Shown piece after piece: positions 13,701-29,176 of a stretch of 64,000 nt of DNA. The notes under the pieces were generated by a model. That model saw only the letters and a program-made list of their open reading frames with translations. It did not search any database and was not told where the DNA came from. The stretch comes from Rotaria macrura (Eukaryota; Rotifera; Eurotatoria; Philodinida; Philodinidae): NCBI GenBank assembly GCA_900239685.1, contig OENT01000525.1:39788-103787 (forward strand), written 5' to 3'. Every line of letters starts with the position of its first letter. The first letter of the stretch is position 1. Both the position numbers and the translations under genes were made by a program.

Positions 13701-16700
13701 TTCTCCTTTTTTTTTCTATAACTTGCCTGTTGCTCTTTTCTTTCTTTTTCTTTTTCTTCTGCTTCTTCGTCCTCCTCTTACTCCCATAAGATTCAAGATT
13801 GGATTCTTAGACTAGTCTATCGATAATCGATAACCTTTTCTTGGGCGTGTTCATACTCTATCGCTTCAGCTAAAACTTATATGCATGTCTACCTGTTTAT
13901 ATCTTTCTCTCTATCCATATTTTTTCAATCAACTGTATCAGTGACCAAATCTTAATCCATGAAAAGTTAACAACGAGACATTATCGGTCATAATTTAGCA
14001 TAGCAAATGTATACAACAGTACTAGACGATGTTGTTGCTGCCGTTGTAATGCATATCGATAACATATTTCTCTGTGTCTCTCGTTCTTCTCTAGGTACAT
14101 ACGTCGTATATACAAATACTCACTCGACTCTTTTCCTTGTCGCGTCTATCGATGTTGATCTACTTGATCTAAATCATTTCTCACGCGACACGACGACGCC
14201 AAGGTGTAGCGTCAAAATTCTTCTCGACTTACTCTCTTCGTTTCTCTCTCTCTCTGTCTTGCTTCTCTCCTTTGTCTCTCTGTTTGCACATTCAATAGTG
14301 AAGACACAAAGAGAAGGAATAAGCTGATTGCTTGAAGCTCATATAGACAAGCATTTTCGTATTTACTATTCATTCTCGTACAATGATGAATTTGCGCATT
14401 CGTCGAGCGGTTGTCGCTTTTGATGTTAGTTGTACTACTAGTAGTTATTATAGTATCTGCTGTTTAGCATGGTTATTTGACTAGTTATCATGGGAACAAA
14501 GAATAAATGAATAGAAATGGTAAAACAACAAGTAAGACAAAAGAACAAGAAATAAAAATATAATTAACACAATCTTATTTCAAATGTCGTTTACTTGTTG
14601 ACAAAACACGTAACTGACACGGATGATACGACTGTTGTTATTAGAGTTGTTACCTACAGTCATCAAAAAAATATGTATACATATGTATGTTAACTCGAAG
14701 GTTACTTCGGGAGGGGCTGGTTGTAAGAAGAAAACCCGCAACACGAAAAAGAGAAATAGAAAAAAAGGACAAATAATATGTCGACAAGGATGACGACGTC
14801 ACCATGTATTCCTTCTTGTTCTCTTCATGCGATTCTCTTTTCCTTGTCAACACTAGTATTTTGTGCAACTATTACCGCTTTGGCAGCTTTCATCCGCCGT
14901 TTTTTTCTGTCTTATTTCGATCGATTTGTTTTGTCGCACAAGAGAGAATACATTGAAGCTTTCGATTCTCTCCTCTTCTCCAATTTCTTAACAATATCAG
15001 CTTGTGTAATAGAATCACCATCGACCAGCGATTTCTTTCTTATTCGATTTCTCTCTCGATTCGATAAAAAAGAAACGCAAGCAATGTTTCATATTGTAAA
15101 ATTAGATAAGCAAAAATAGCACGTGCATACATGCCTCAATCTGATATGATAATAAAAGATGAAAGAACCAACAAAAATTCTGAATAAAACGGAGAGAAAA
15201 ATCAACTTTTATGGTCGCCATTATTTGCGTTGTCTCTCTGTCTCTCTTGTTCTTGCTTATTCGTTAAGTGTTCCTATGCGTTCGTTTTCATTTGTGTGGT
15301 CAAGGCAAGTCAATTATCAGTAACTGTCTATCAACCAACATGGGATTATTCTCATGTAATATATATGTGGCCTTCAATTGCACTTCAATCTGACTTATAA
15401 TACTCAATAGATGAAAAAGAAGACATGAAAAGAAAAGACGAAATTCTTCCGTATCGTTTCGATAGATGTCCCCTTATTGATCTCTCGACAAGAAGTAACA
15501 TATCACATATCAATATCAATGTTGGATAACTAGAGTAAACAAAGCGGAACCTATTGTATACTTGCATGTATGTTTATCCATTTGTCTTTGCCATTCAACG
15601 AAGACAAAAAGAAAAATTCCGTCTGATTAATATTATCATGATAAGCACAAGTTCTGACAAACAATCTCACTCGGAACTATCGATTAAAATACGCAATAAC
15701 ACAAAAAGAACCTAGAGTAAACTGTATTTTAAGACGAAAACATGGCATATAGACGATATGTTCTTTTTGCCAATAAAACTGCGATGGAAATAAAAGAAAA
15801 ACAAGAAGAAAAGCGGGCATCAATAAGGGGGACACTAAAAAAACATTATAGCAACGTAAAAGAAAAATGACTGCGATGAATTGCCTACAACTAAGATTAT
15901 TCACTGTTAACAATATTAGTGATAATCAAAGCAAATCGATAGTAAAAATGATATGTTATAATGATTGACGAGGAGGAACAACAAGCGATCTGATAAATAT
16001 TTGTCTTCTCTGTTGATACTTCCATCTATTGAATATTCTTTTTTTCTCTATCTCTTGAAAAACGTTTGTGTATGTTTTTTTCTTTTTCATATCACAAGTA
16101 ATGTGATTAAAAATAGATTCAAGGTTAAGATGGAAGCAAGAAATGAGAGGAAAGAAAAACATAAACTTTAAAATATTTCATTTCGTACGTACCTTCTCGT
16201 CATGATCAAGGCTGCCACGTTTCGATACGTCATTTTCGGACTTGGTTCGAGTACGTTTCTATTATTTGAAAAAAAAACAAAATTAAAAAAAAACATCACC
16301 ATCATCATCATCATCAGCAAGTTATTTTATGCAAATCTAATTTTTCCTCTTTATTAAATATGTGTCGGTCTCAAGTGACCGACTTCATTGTTCGATAATG
16401 TGTATATAGTTCTATAAATATGACTTACTTTGGCACGAAAGAGTTTCATTCGTAATTAATTAATGACGAAGAAACACAAAGCAGTGTGATTATCGTTGTT
16501 TCAATGACACTTTTCAACATTAATAGTTACGACCGTAACAAGTGAAATGGCAAAAAATAGTAACGGATGATGTATCGGCTGCCGGTATACCAACAGAAGC
16601 GACTCATTATCATTCTACTATTAGACATAGTCAGAAGAGAAAAGACTGATTTCCTGTTTGTCTTCTTCTTCTCTTTCGTTTCTTTCCTCTTCTCTTTCTC

Positions 16701-19700
16701 ACTGTCTCTGTCTTTCTTTTTTATTCATTTTTTTAACATGCTTCACACGCACACATTCATTCAAAAGCGCCTAACGAGCCATCACATTCTCACACATTCA
16801 CCTAAACTATCAAACTAAAAGAGAGAGAAGCGAATGAAGAAAAAAAACGAGCGCTATTCTGCGATGAAGAATCGTTAATAAGTATATATATATATATATA
16901 TATCGATGTACGTTGTTTTCCAGAACATTGAAGAAATGAACTGCAGCGTGTACATTGGTAGATTTGTTAAAAAAATAACAATGCGCTTCATTTCACCGTC
17001 GTCTTAACGGTAACACCTACACGGACATGCCTAGGCGGAGACAATTTTCCTTTTTCTTAACATTATATTTTTCTTTGAGTTCAATTGGTAAAAGAAAACG
17101 ATTGAAAAAGTATTATTTCCGATCACTAATGATAATAGGCAAAAAAAATTAAAATAGAAACTGATGGAAACTTAGATTTTTCTTTTCGAAAAGAAAAATG
17201 GGTATTTTTTTACATTGTGACTTCATAATGAATTAATTTGTCTGATTTTGCGTAACAAATTCTTGATGTCACACATAGACATGTATAAATCGATGCATCT
17301 ATTTGATTATTATGTATGTTCTAAGTTGAAAACGAGATGACGAACGAAAAAATTCGAGCTGTTGCCCACATACATACGTGTATACACTTGACCTAACTAT
17401 ATAAAATACGATTGAATCTGCATAATACTGTAGTTATCACATGAATCGTGAAGATAGATTCAGTTACACAAGACAATATATAACTATCACTAATAGGATT
17501 TTGATTTAGACAAGAGCAATAACAGTATCGTAAACTCTTATTATTGTTTTATTTTTCTAGATTATGTAATAGACAAAAAAAGTGCTTCTTGTCTCTTTCT
17601 CTGTTCACCCGTATCTCCCTTCTCTTTTCATATATATATATATGTATATATAGGATACATATTAGAAGATTCTTAAAAGATACATAAATATTTATCACGA
17701 CGTTATCTACGCACGTGTATACGCTCATACTTATCAGTGATCAATCGTGCTTTTCTTCGTACTAGTATTCAATGAATCTGTCACGTAAATCTATATTCTC
17801 AAAATATTCAACGAATTTCTTTGTATTTCTCACATGAAGATATATGTCTAGGCATGTGTCATTCAAATCCTAGTCTATATATGTCAAAATGATCCATTAA
17901 GAATATGTAAAAAGAAAAAATAAATAATTGAGGTTTATGTTCACAAATAAGCAGATTATAATAATTGCTAATGTGAGTGTTTTTCATAAATCTGTAGAAA
18001 AGAAAAGAAAACAAAAGCTAATGATTTTCTCATCGAAGCACTACCATAGCAAAGAAATCGAGTCTGATGAAAAACAAATGTATATGATGAAAGGTCGTTT
18101 TGAACATGTGTATTTCCATAATAATAACCATAAGGCTTTTTTTAATCATCTTTTTTTGAAACATAAAATAGAAGACAATAGTGTGATGATTACATTGAGC
18201 AGAAAAAAAAACGTCTTTAACATGTCATTCTATGATAAGATTCTTATTCTTAGCACTTGTTCAAGGACACGACTATTGGGATGTATGGATTTTCGATCAC
18301 GGAAAGTTAAGCCTCGCTAAGGCTTTTTATGGGACTACTATAAGTTACAAGGTAAAAAAATCCCCCCCCCCAAGGTTAACTCAAAATGCCTGATGAGATT
18401 TTAACTCTTTGTGACCTGGCGCCACGGAATACAACAGAACGTGTATTAACAAATGAATGAAAGACATTTGTTAATGATGCATACAATGTAGATTTGTTTA
18501 TTCATGGATAGATCTATAATAGTAATTGAATATTAAGATACAAGATTTCGATATTGACATGATTATTCTGTTTTGTGTACATCATTGGTTTCTCATGTAA
18601 TTCAATCATTCATTTCATCTTTCTTAGTAAGCTAATGATTGATAGGAGATTTTCAAAGGTTTTCTTTTCTTACTTATAATGAAATACGAAAAAATTATTG
18701 TATGAAAGTAAACGGAATATTAAATAGCATGTAATTGTATGATTCATTATGTCAAACATATGGCATAACTTCGCATTCTTCTTTTCGTTATATATAGTAT
18801 TAATAATGACAGAATAATGCTTTCGATGTTATACAGATTTCTCATGATTCCCATCCTATTGACTATCACAAGAATTATATAGATATAATTCTTGATAAAC
18901 AGATGGTGCATTATCTAGTTCTCAGGAGGAGTACATCGCTACTTACACTGTTGAATCCCAATTGAGTAGTAACATTCGATTCTGATACAATACTTGTGTT
19001 TTTTTCTACAATTCCTAAATGTCTAATCCTATCCAGCTATCAAAAACATAGATTATATCTACTAGTAGTAAAAACGTTAATTGATCGTTTCCGTTTTCTT
19101 GTCGCTAGAAAATATTTGTATCATGAAAGAACAGTTTTAAAAGCGAAAAAGAACGACCAATAGAGTAGTGATAGTACTAATTTACATTTTAATTCTTTAC
19201 GAATACATTTAAAATGAGGCACGTTCAAGCAGTCTTTGAACCTATCCTGTCTTTTCAATGGATGAAGCCAGATAAAAGATTCTTACTGTATCCTTTCAAA
19301 ATAAGATCTTTATGTATATAAGAAAATATTTCATATTTCTTAGAAGCATCACGATCGAAGACCGTCAGTAGCTAATAAACACAAAATAACCTATTACACA
19401 CATGGCCATTAATTTTTCATTTAACTTCTTTGTTATTTTCACATGAATAATAACCTCATTTCAATATAATTTGATCAATTTTTATCCTTCGATCTATACA
19501 TGATTGAATACGATTCATATCACTGACCATCTAGCGTCTATCACTTCTATGTATATATATATATATAGATGTATGTGTATAAAGCGTGCGAATAAACTAT
19601 TAATTTTCCTAAGCTTTTATACTTTTCTTTTCCTTTCTTATCCTACGTTGTCATCACATCAATACAAATCGTTTTAAAAGACCAATCAATATACAACGAC

Positions 19701-22700
19701 AATCTTTACTACAGTTCATTTCTTACAATTAATATCTATATCATTTAATAACAGTAATACAACGAGAAAAATAAAACTTTGGAATTTTATCTTTTCTTTG
19801 TTCCTGTTCAACAGATTTTGTTTGTCTTTCTATTAAACAGACATTCTAAGATCGTCTTACATGTCTATACATCAATGATGATTTAGATAGGTTGTTATTC
19901 TTTTATCGACACTCAATCACGTCTTTCATACAATAGATTATACACATGAGAACTGTAGAATAAAGAAAAAAAAACATAATTTTTTTCTTCTTCTAAATCA
20001 TTAATGAATGGTTATTTGAAATGATTGTACATCTTGTATATCGATATGCACATATACACAGCAGGATGTATATGCTAATAAAATAAATAAACATCAACTC
20101 ACCTCGACTGTTAATGTTTTAGAATTTAAAGCAGCATGAGATATTCGCTCTGTACCACATGATGAAAACCATTTCGTCCACATTTTAGTCCATGAAAAAG
20201 GTTTTTTCATTGGTAATTGTTCTTTTTGTTCAGGTGTATAGATTTTTAGTTCAGTAGACCGTGAATCAGTTATACATGATTGTGGAACATATTGATTTTT
20301 TAATATCAATGGTGATGATGGTAATTTGTGTCGTTTTATTCGTCCACTGTGATGATGTAAATTATTATTGTTAGCTGCATTGATCATCGATATGTCAGGA
20401 GTCGGCGCCTTACGATATTCCATATCTTCGCTGTAGGTGGTGATTGTATAGGAAAAAACGAGATAAATATAAATCAGAGCAGAAGAGATAGAGATAAATG
20501 TTCAATCATTTGTTGTGTTTGATTCTGCTGCTCTTTTGTTTGTACTTGATATATATATATATATATATATTTCGAATCAATCACAAATTAATTAGGATAA
20601 TTAAGAGCGTAATATCAAGCGACCGAAATTCTAGTGATGATTATTGTATAGATAGATGAGAATAACAAGATGATCGACGTCGTTATCAATGTATATATAA
20701 AGACCACCGGTCAAACCATCTATCATGGATAATCGTGTTAATATTAGATGTGTATGATTGTTATTCGAGGAGGAACGAATGGACAACGACGAAGAAGAAA
20801 AAAGAAGGAATATTCGGTTCGCCGACAGCGATGGTCACATAGCAGTAAAACTACAATCGACAAGAAGAAAGAGTTAGAAGCGGGGAGAGAGAGAGAGTAA
20901 GGGTCGAAAGAAGAAAAGAGAATAAATCAATGACATTCGGATAAAAAATTAAGAGACAGAGAGAGAGAGAGAGAAACTGAACAATAATAATAAGCCCTAA
21001 AGACAGACAGACAGACAAGTGATGACAGTTGAGTAGGTGTCATAATGCGAATATGTAAAAATAAACTACTGAATGATTTTACAAGTACTAGTAATTTAAG
21101 AAGAAACAACAACTTTTTCTATCTATTTCATAGACCATACAAATGTATATTTTATTTCGAACCTATCATATAGAGAAATCTGATCTCATATCCATCATAC
21201 AAGTGTTGAGATAGTTTTCGTTATGCTTTATTAATATATACACTTGGCAGATGTCCGGAAGGAAGTTCTTTTTATTCAGATTATGATAATAAACTATCGA
21301 AGATAAAACAAAAATACAGTGAAAGTTTTATGTGTGTATATATATATATATCTGTATGTTTTTTCGTTCCCTAGTAAATTCATTAAATATCATTGTTATA
21401 TGATAATACAATAGATAAATAAGACCATCGAAGATTTATCGTCGATATCTTTTATAAGTGTATATTATTGACTTACTTTAAAACACTTTTCGTCTACGAA
21501 TATATATTTATAGTCATGTATAGGTTTTTCTTTAGTACAACACGTATATGAAGAGTTGTCTAGTGAACAGGGGTATTGGTAGTGTTCTGCTTGTTTTATC
21601 TTTCAAATAGGTGTACAATGAATGAGAAGAAACAAAAAGAAAAACGTTGCCGATAAGAGACACAAAATAAACGATGTTGTTAATGATGTAATTTTCTCTT
21701 CATAAATTACTCTTACTTGAATATTACTTTTGTTTTGAATGGTGATGATAATAATAATGATGATGCTTCATCACTGTCACATATATGGTTCATGAAGTTT
21801 CTCATTACATGTAGAATTGATGAGAAAATCGATCAAAGCACAAATTGAAAGCACTCTCGTATACGCTTTTTTATTTTTACTGTCTCAAATAGAACTCATA
21901 CAATTGAGTGGTCCATCATAGTATAAATCAATGTTTCGTTCTTTGTACATAAAACATCAAAAAGTCGACAAAATGATAATTAATATTGTGTTGAAGGAAA
22001 TCATTGTTTTTCTCTTATCTACCTGTACACATCTATTGAGGGAAAAATGAAAAAACGAAACTGACAATTAGTAATTGATTGATAGAAAGGCTGGTCGACG
22101 ATGAATTAGAGTAGAATGCAGAACAGGGAAAGGTTGAGATAATTGATCTTTTCGTTGTTTTGCATACTGACGATTCGGGATAGACGTAAAAATGATGTGA
22201 AGATTTATGCCTTTTAAAAATCATCTTTTACATTTAAAAAAACAATCGTAGACTGTTAGCTATTCGATCATAAATTTGAATTGTGTAATGATAATGCAAC
22301 CATTGATAAATGTTTGTTTTTGTTTCGTTGGATTTGTACTTTTATTTTTTTGAGTACAAGTCTCAAACTAAACAATCATCTCGTTTTCGATTAATACCGT
22401 TCAATGTGTCATAGGATCTCCGATTTCTTTTTTATCGAGTCTTTATTAACTATTCATGTTTGCTATTACCATTGAACTTTTCTTGCAATAGATTTGTTTT
22501 TCTTTGTATTTTGTTTCACGAATATTGTATGTCGTACAATTTATTTTAGAGACGATCTGAAATATTTTCTTTTTCATGGTGACCTATGTTTGTTGATTTT
22601 ATTTTCATAACTGTCAAATAATACGATGTGATATGATATTTAGAACCTATGGGAAGTATTGCGTAAATGTTATTTTAGAAAAATATCATGAATGATAAGC

Positions 22701-25700
22701 AAGAGAGATGAACAGGTCTGCTTTGACTTTGTCACATCCAATTCAATTGAGTACTTTCATAGTACGTGTAGAAAAACGTTTTTCACTCATGAATTCTGGC
22801 TGTTATCTACAAGTTTCTGTTTATCTTTAAGTATTCAAGATTAATTGTTTTGCCTAAAGAAAAATCTAATTTTTATTCGATTATTGCACATTTTTTAACC
22901 AAAATAATCATATACGAATTTTTTGACTTGAAACTTTTATAATTATCAAAGGATCTGAGAAATTCATTGTCATACAATATCGATTCTAGATTTTGCAAGT
23001 ATTGATGGATCAGGAGAAAATCAAGAACAAGAATCATAGTTCATGAGTACCAAGACAAGTTCTAAAAATTTCCTAGAAATAAAATAATAATTGTATGTTT
23101 CGAGTAGATTCTAATGTACGTTTAGGAACAATCGTATTTCTTTTTTGTTAAGCATGAGATAAATCTTTGATGAGAATCGATGTTTTTGTTCCTGTAAATG
23201 AATATAAATATATATTTTTAGAATAGACACAACCAAAACAAGAGTTATGTTAGACTTATTTAATCTTATAGTGTATGTCTCAATTTTGTCTCTTAGTATA
23301 GATTTGAAAGAGAACGACATTTATCTTGTATATAAGCATATCTTGAGAATGAGAGAATAAATACAAGCCTTATGAATGATTTATAATGATGATAAATATT
23401 CTAATGTTTTTTTCTTTTCTTTTTTTATACTTGAGTATGTAATTAGAAATTCTATTAGATTGTTATTGATCGAAATATTTTTTCTTTAAAGAAACCATAT
23501 ATGAAATACTTTGGATACAGTGCAAATATGAATAAAGGAAATTATCAGTTCCGATAGTTTTCATTGTGTTTTTATTTGCTGCTCTATTCATTCAACAACT
23601 GTTTTATTCGGATAGGACTCATTTCGAGTTTATATTGTTTGGGTTATTTAACGGTATTCTTATGGAGGCATATTTATACGGCCACGATCGATTTTATAGA
23701 AAAATTTTAAATTTTCACATAAGATACTGAAGATGAACGTGTGATGCGTCCGTATTTTTCCTCCTTTTCATAATCGAGTTGACACGAATATTAAAGTATG
23801 TTTGTCTTCTGCATAAAGAAGAAAAGAGCATCAGTGAGCTTTGAAATAAACCTACCGTAAATAAATGACTCGAAAATTATCTTGGAAAAAGATCGTCAGC
23901 CTATAGAATTTCATACCTAGGTATTGTATAATTGAAAAAGTGTGCCAATTCAATCATAGAAAACAAAAGTATATCTACAGTTTTCTTTTTTCGAACTCAC
24001 TAGCATAAAATTTGAATTAGAGTGTCATATGTTAAGAACTCTATTAGATATTTGACTTTCATCAAGATTGAAACTAATATAGAATAAGTTCATTGTACTG
24101 TTCTATTTTTCTATCAACTATTGTTCGTTATGACAATAGAATAGTTCAAGGCTTCAAGTCGAACTATAGCTTCTGTAATTGTAATTATCCTTTGTAAGAA
24201 AAATAGTATATTAGTCTTCGAAGATCTGACAATGCAACTGACTTTTGTAAGACGATGTACGACAAGGAATAGATCTTGTCTCAAGAGTATGGCTATCAAC
24301 AGATATGAACAATAATTGGATAAGGAAGCATTATCTTTTTTTGTTTTGTTTTTTGTTTTCTCTTTTTTTTTGAATTAATTCTTCTGGGATTCTATCCTTA
24401 GAAAGAGCCCCGATCATGATGAATGATGCTTATCTTAAGAAACTTGACGACATACATACTAAGAACACAATGCTTGATTTCATCATATATATATATATAT
24501 ATGAATCGATCTTCCATGAATCATATGTCGCTAACTTATAATAAACATTTCTATAGATATGGCAATGATAAACATTTTATAATATACAGACTTATAAAGG
24601 ATGCGGATTCAATAAGACTAACATATAAAGATCATCTCTTCTATTTTCTAATCGTAATAAAGCCGTCAATTAAAAAAATATATATACATCAAACAGTCTC
24701 TGAATAACTAAACTATTTTATTATATTCCTTGATTCTATTATCATTACTATTAATTGAAGAAATGAAACAAAAGAAAACTACTTCGAAAAGAACGCAGGA
24801 TGTGTCATAATAACAGAGGAGAATACTCTCACTCTCACTCTCTCTCTCTCTCTTTCATGTGTGAAGACCCTATCTCTATCATACGTTGTTCATTTCTCTA
24901 ATTCGCATTAACACCAGCTGGTGTCTATCAGACTAGTATGGTCTCAATTTTATGCTTATAAATCCTGCCAGCTGCTTGTCTTCTTCTTCATCTTCTTCTG
25001 CTTTTTCGGCATCGTTTTTCCCTGTATCTATACAAGGAGGAAAAAAGAAAAATAAAGAACAGACTAAGGAATCAAACTATGGGATGTACGTTAATTGGGT
25101 TGATAGTCAAGTCAAAAGACAAGCGGAAATAGTTTGATGTGCAAACGACACACAGCACATAACATAGAAAAATGAGAGCAAAAAATAATGAAAATCACCG
25201 ATTGACGCAACGAACAAATGCATTTCAGTATAATCTAATATGACAGCAATGAACTTTGTTGGCAATAAAGATGACATATTGACAAATGATCATAATGCTA
25301 ACTAGGAAAATATGGTGTCTGCTTAGTTCATTATTTGACTAAATTGGTTTTTTATCTAATAAATAAGAAAGAAAAATATCAAAATGTTAACAAAAAAAAT
25401 TTAGCGATCGATGTAAAAATTTATTTTGTTGTTTTTCTTTTGTATGTATATGTATATGTAGATAGATAAAAAGAGAGAACGAGATTCGATCATACATTGT
25501 TAAATATTATATTCAGCTTTTCTATTCTCCTCCTGAGAAAAAAAACAAGAAAATAAATTAAGAAGATCAGGATGTTTTTATCCCTATTTTTTATATTTAG
25601 AAATAATCAGGTTTTGTCTTAAATTTAACTTTGCCAGATGTATTTCCCAAGTCATCAATGTTATCTGCCGTTGTGGATATAGGTTCTTTATCTTCTGATT

Positions 25701-28700
25701 GTTCTGTAGTTTCATCATCATTATCTTCAAATGAACATTCAAAACGTTTTACCCACGGATCAAGTGTATCATCATCATCATCATCATCACCGTTGTTGTT
25801 AAGAGTATTAGTGGCGCTATTATTATTATTATTATTATTGTTGTTGTTAGTACTACTAGTAGCAGTATTTCGTTTCACTCTAACGTAGTTCGATGATGAA
25901 TTACTAGAAGTCGGTGTTGTTGATGTACGAGATGCAGTAACTAATGAACGTATCGGTTTTCGAATGCTTGGTGGAGTTACCGATTGTTGTTGTTGTTGTT
26001 GTTGTTTAGCACGTTGATGATAAGCATGAGCAACAGATAATGGCGGATTATTATTATTGTTTGGTTGAGGAGATGGAGATGAACTCGATAAAGACGAAAC
26101 AGTGGCACATTTAACAACAGGCGTTGAACGATTATCATAAATGTTACCATATATTTGATCTGACTGTGGCGTTATTTGTTTTTGTTGTTCTTTTTTTGTT
26201 CGATGCTGCTGCTGCTGTTGTTGCTGTTGATGATTAGTTATTGTTTGTCGTTCTAAACTTGATACATGCTGTTGTTCTTTGACATACTGTTGATGAGAAG
26301 TAATTTGTTTGTTTGATTGTAGAGAACCTCCTTCAAGACTTTTGCCCCGAGATGAACGAAATATAGCTGGTACAGTAATATTTTCATTTGTATACGTATT
26401 CTCATCCCGCCGCGAACGACGTGGCGATGATGATCTATTACTATCTTTCATTGTTGAACGCACACGACTATGAGGATTATCGTAGATTTGTTGCTGTTGT
26501 TGTTGTGGCTGCGGCTGCGGCTGCGGCTGTGGCTGCTGCTGCTGCTGCTGTTGTTTTAATGATGACGAGGATGGTGGTGATGATGCTTCATTAATCATTG
26601 ATGACTGTGCTTCATCATCGATAAGCTTCCATGTTAGTGTTAATGTTACGGAATCAGGTCCACCAAATATGTCCCATGAAAGAGCATATCGACAACTTTC
26701 TTTGGCCATAGTTCGAAGGAAATTAATAACAGGTCGAGGTAATTCGAGTACGTCCATTAGATTAGTAATTGAATTTCTAAATCATCTTGTATAATTTATT
26801 TCTTTGTATATTAGGCTTTTATTAGTTATTTTTGCTATTTAACAATATATCTAGAAAATTGATATTGATACAAGAAATTTAATAATATATTGATGTCTTG
26901 ACTGGAATAAATGGTTGAATGAAAAAAAAAAAAGAAAAAAACTATGGAAGAAGATTCTGGTTGTTTGTTCTTTGTAAATCTTTCCCCTATCTATCTTCTT
27001 GTCGATGTATAGGGTGTGTATGTGTGTTGTTATTCTCGCCATTTTTTTTATCATCAACGACAATAGAACTGCAGCTTCGTTTTCTCTTTTTCTTTTTCTT
27101 CGTCCTCTTTTTCCCGTGAGGACTTGCGCATTCTTAGTAAACACAAACTTCTCTCCATGTCTCCCCCCTTCCCATCTCCCTCTCTATTTCTCTATCTTCT
27201 TGGACGACTGAAAATCTGTATGTTTCCCCAACTCGTGCCAATGAATGAATAGATTTGCATGAATGTGCGTGTGTGTTTGTGTGTGCAACAATAATACATC
27301 CCGGTGATGTCATTTCCTCAATGCACTCGATATGCCAACAATAGTAGTAGTAAATCCTATATAAATGGCTGATAGGAAAAAAAAGAAACTCTATGTATGT
27401 CCATTCTTATCTTGAAAATGAGATGCAATCGACCTCTGCTGAAGAGAACTGAAGAGAAAAATGAGTGTATAAAGTGTAAATAGTAAGAGAATAACAAGGA
27501 TGAGTGGCAAAAAAATAACATGGCACAGCAGGATCTATAGATACATGCTAGGGATTCTTTTCTATTCTGTATCCTATTCACCTCGATATAATAAAATCGA
27601 ATACTCAGACATATAGTTAACAGTGGTTCTTTTCTTTCTGAAATGTATTCAGATCTGAAACGTATAGCTATATAGAGAAAAAATAGCGATTATTTTATTG
27701 TGACGCAAATCTTTCCGTCGTCCCAAATCAGCTACCTTATTTATTTATACTATCACTCAACGATTGTCAACGTTAAGTATGGCTGTCACTAAAAACAAAG
27801 GAAAAAAATTTTGCATTTTTAGCTAACTTAATGCATACGTCAGCTGCTTATATGTCAATTTGATGAGAACACACAAGCAGACAGGATTGAGACAAGTGAC
27901 AAGAAATCCATTATATTGCGAGAAAAAAAAGGCCGAATACAAAGAATGACTGAATGAAGAACAAAAGATAAGAATAGAATTGATAGTTAAAAAATGACAA
28001 GTGATTTTCCCACCCCACATTGATATCTACCAGTAATGAAGTCAAACAATCGTGAGCATTGAAAAAACTGCCATCGAATGTTTGTTTATTAGCTAGAAAG
28101 GGTTGAAATTTCAGAAAGTTCTCTATTCAAGACAAATACCGAGCAATCATCCAAGAAAAATACCTCTTACCATGTTTGGTTTCTATTTCGTTGACGTCGT
28201 CGTGTCTGCGTAAAATGCCCTATCGACATTCTTCTGCTTACTTCTTACTATTGTTTCTAAACTAGGGACATATTGTCAACGTGGAACGAACAGGGATACA
28301 AGCTATGATTTTTTATCCTGTTACGCATATGAGAAGAAAAGAAATTCTTTCCTTCTTTTTTTTCCAGGAAAGTATTTAGTTCTTATCGATTAAATACAAC
28401 GAATTAGAAATAAATGTTTCCGAACATATAATACAAGAATCAAAGAAACAAACTAAATATGATTCGTATTAAAGCTATAAGTGTATGTAGAAGAATTTCT
28501 AATTAATTCAATTATACTAGATTAAAAGAATAAATAAAGTTGGTTTTGTCTACAGTTCATTTATAATGATTTAGCGCGTCATCAACTTGATCTTTTTCTT
28601 TTTTGTTATGCCAACATATACATCTATGTATATCTATATACATAGATGCATGCCTATCAGCTTACTTTTTCATAGAAAAGAAACAAAGAAGCACGATACG

Positions 28701-29137
28701 ATAATAGATTTATTATTTAATCCTATTTTTCTTTTAGAATGTCTGTCGCATCATTCTCATACTATAGAATAATAACTATGATAGTAGTGAAAGAAATACA
28801 TAGTTGATCAGTTAGCCTGTAGGGTTAACCTTCCTCTTAAATGGCATGCATATACGCAAACTATGCATGAATGTTTATACCAATAACAAAATTACAATAT
28901 GTAGATAGAATAGATAGTCAGAAATTCTACCATAAAAACTAGATATCACCTTGTCATTGGTTAGTGCCATTGTATATTTTGAAGAAATAGTATTATGAAT
29001 GATTCTGTCACCTCTGTCTACAGACTATTTGTCTTTATAACTGTCGAACACGATGGTTTACAGATGCGAAATGTGTACCATACTATGACATTCAATCACG
29101 TCATATAGAATCCCTTCATCTCACACAGTCTCTCTTT

Positions 29138-29176
<39 letters not shown>

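Noticed and set aside
17928..18320. 130-codon open frame
   Set aside because: Within what is expected occasionally at this length in a window this size; no domain, no splice context, and the first codon is not ATG.
25631..25888. Poly-Leu/Ser plus-strand frame (and similar at 26388-26594)
   Set aside because: Reverse of the Asn/Asp/Gln-repeat coding sequence of the antisense gene.
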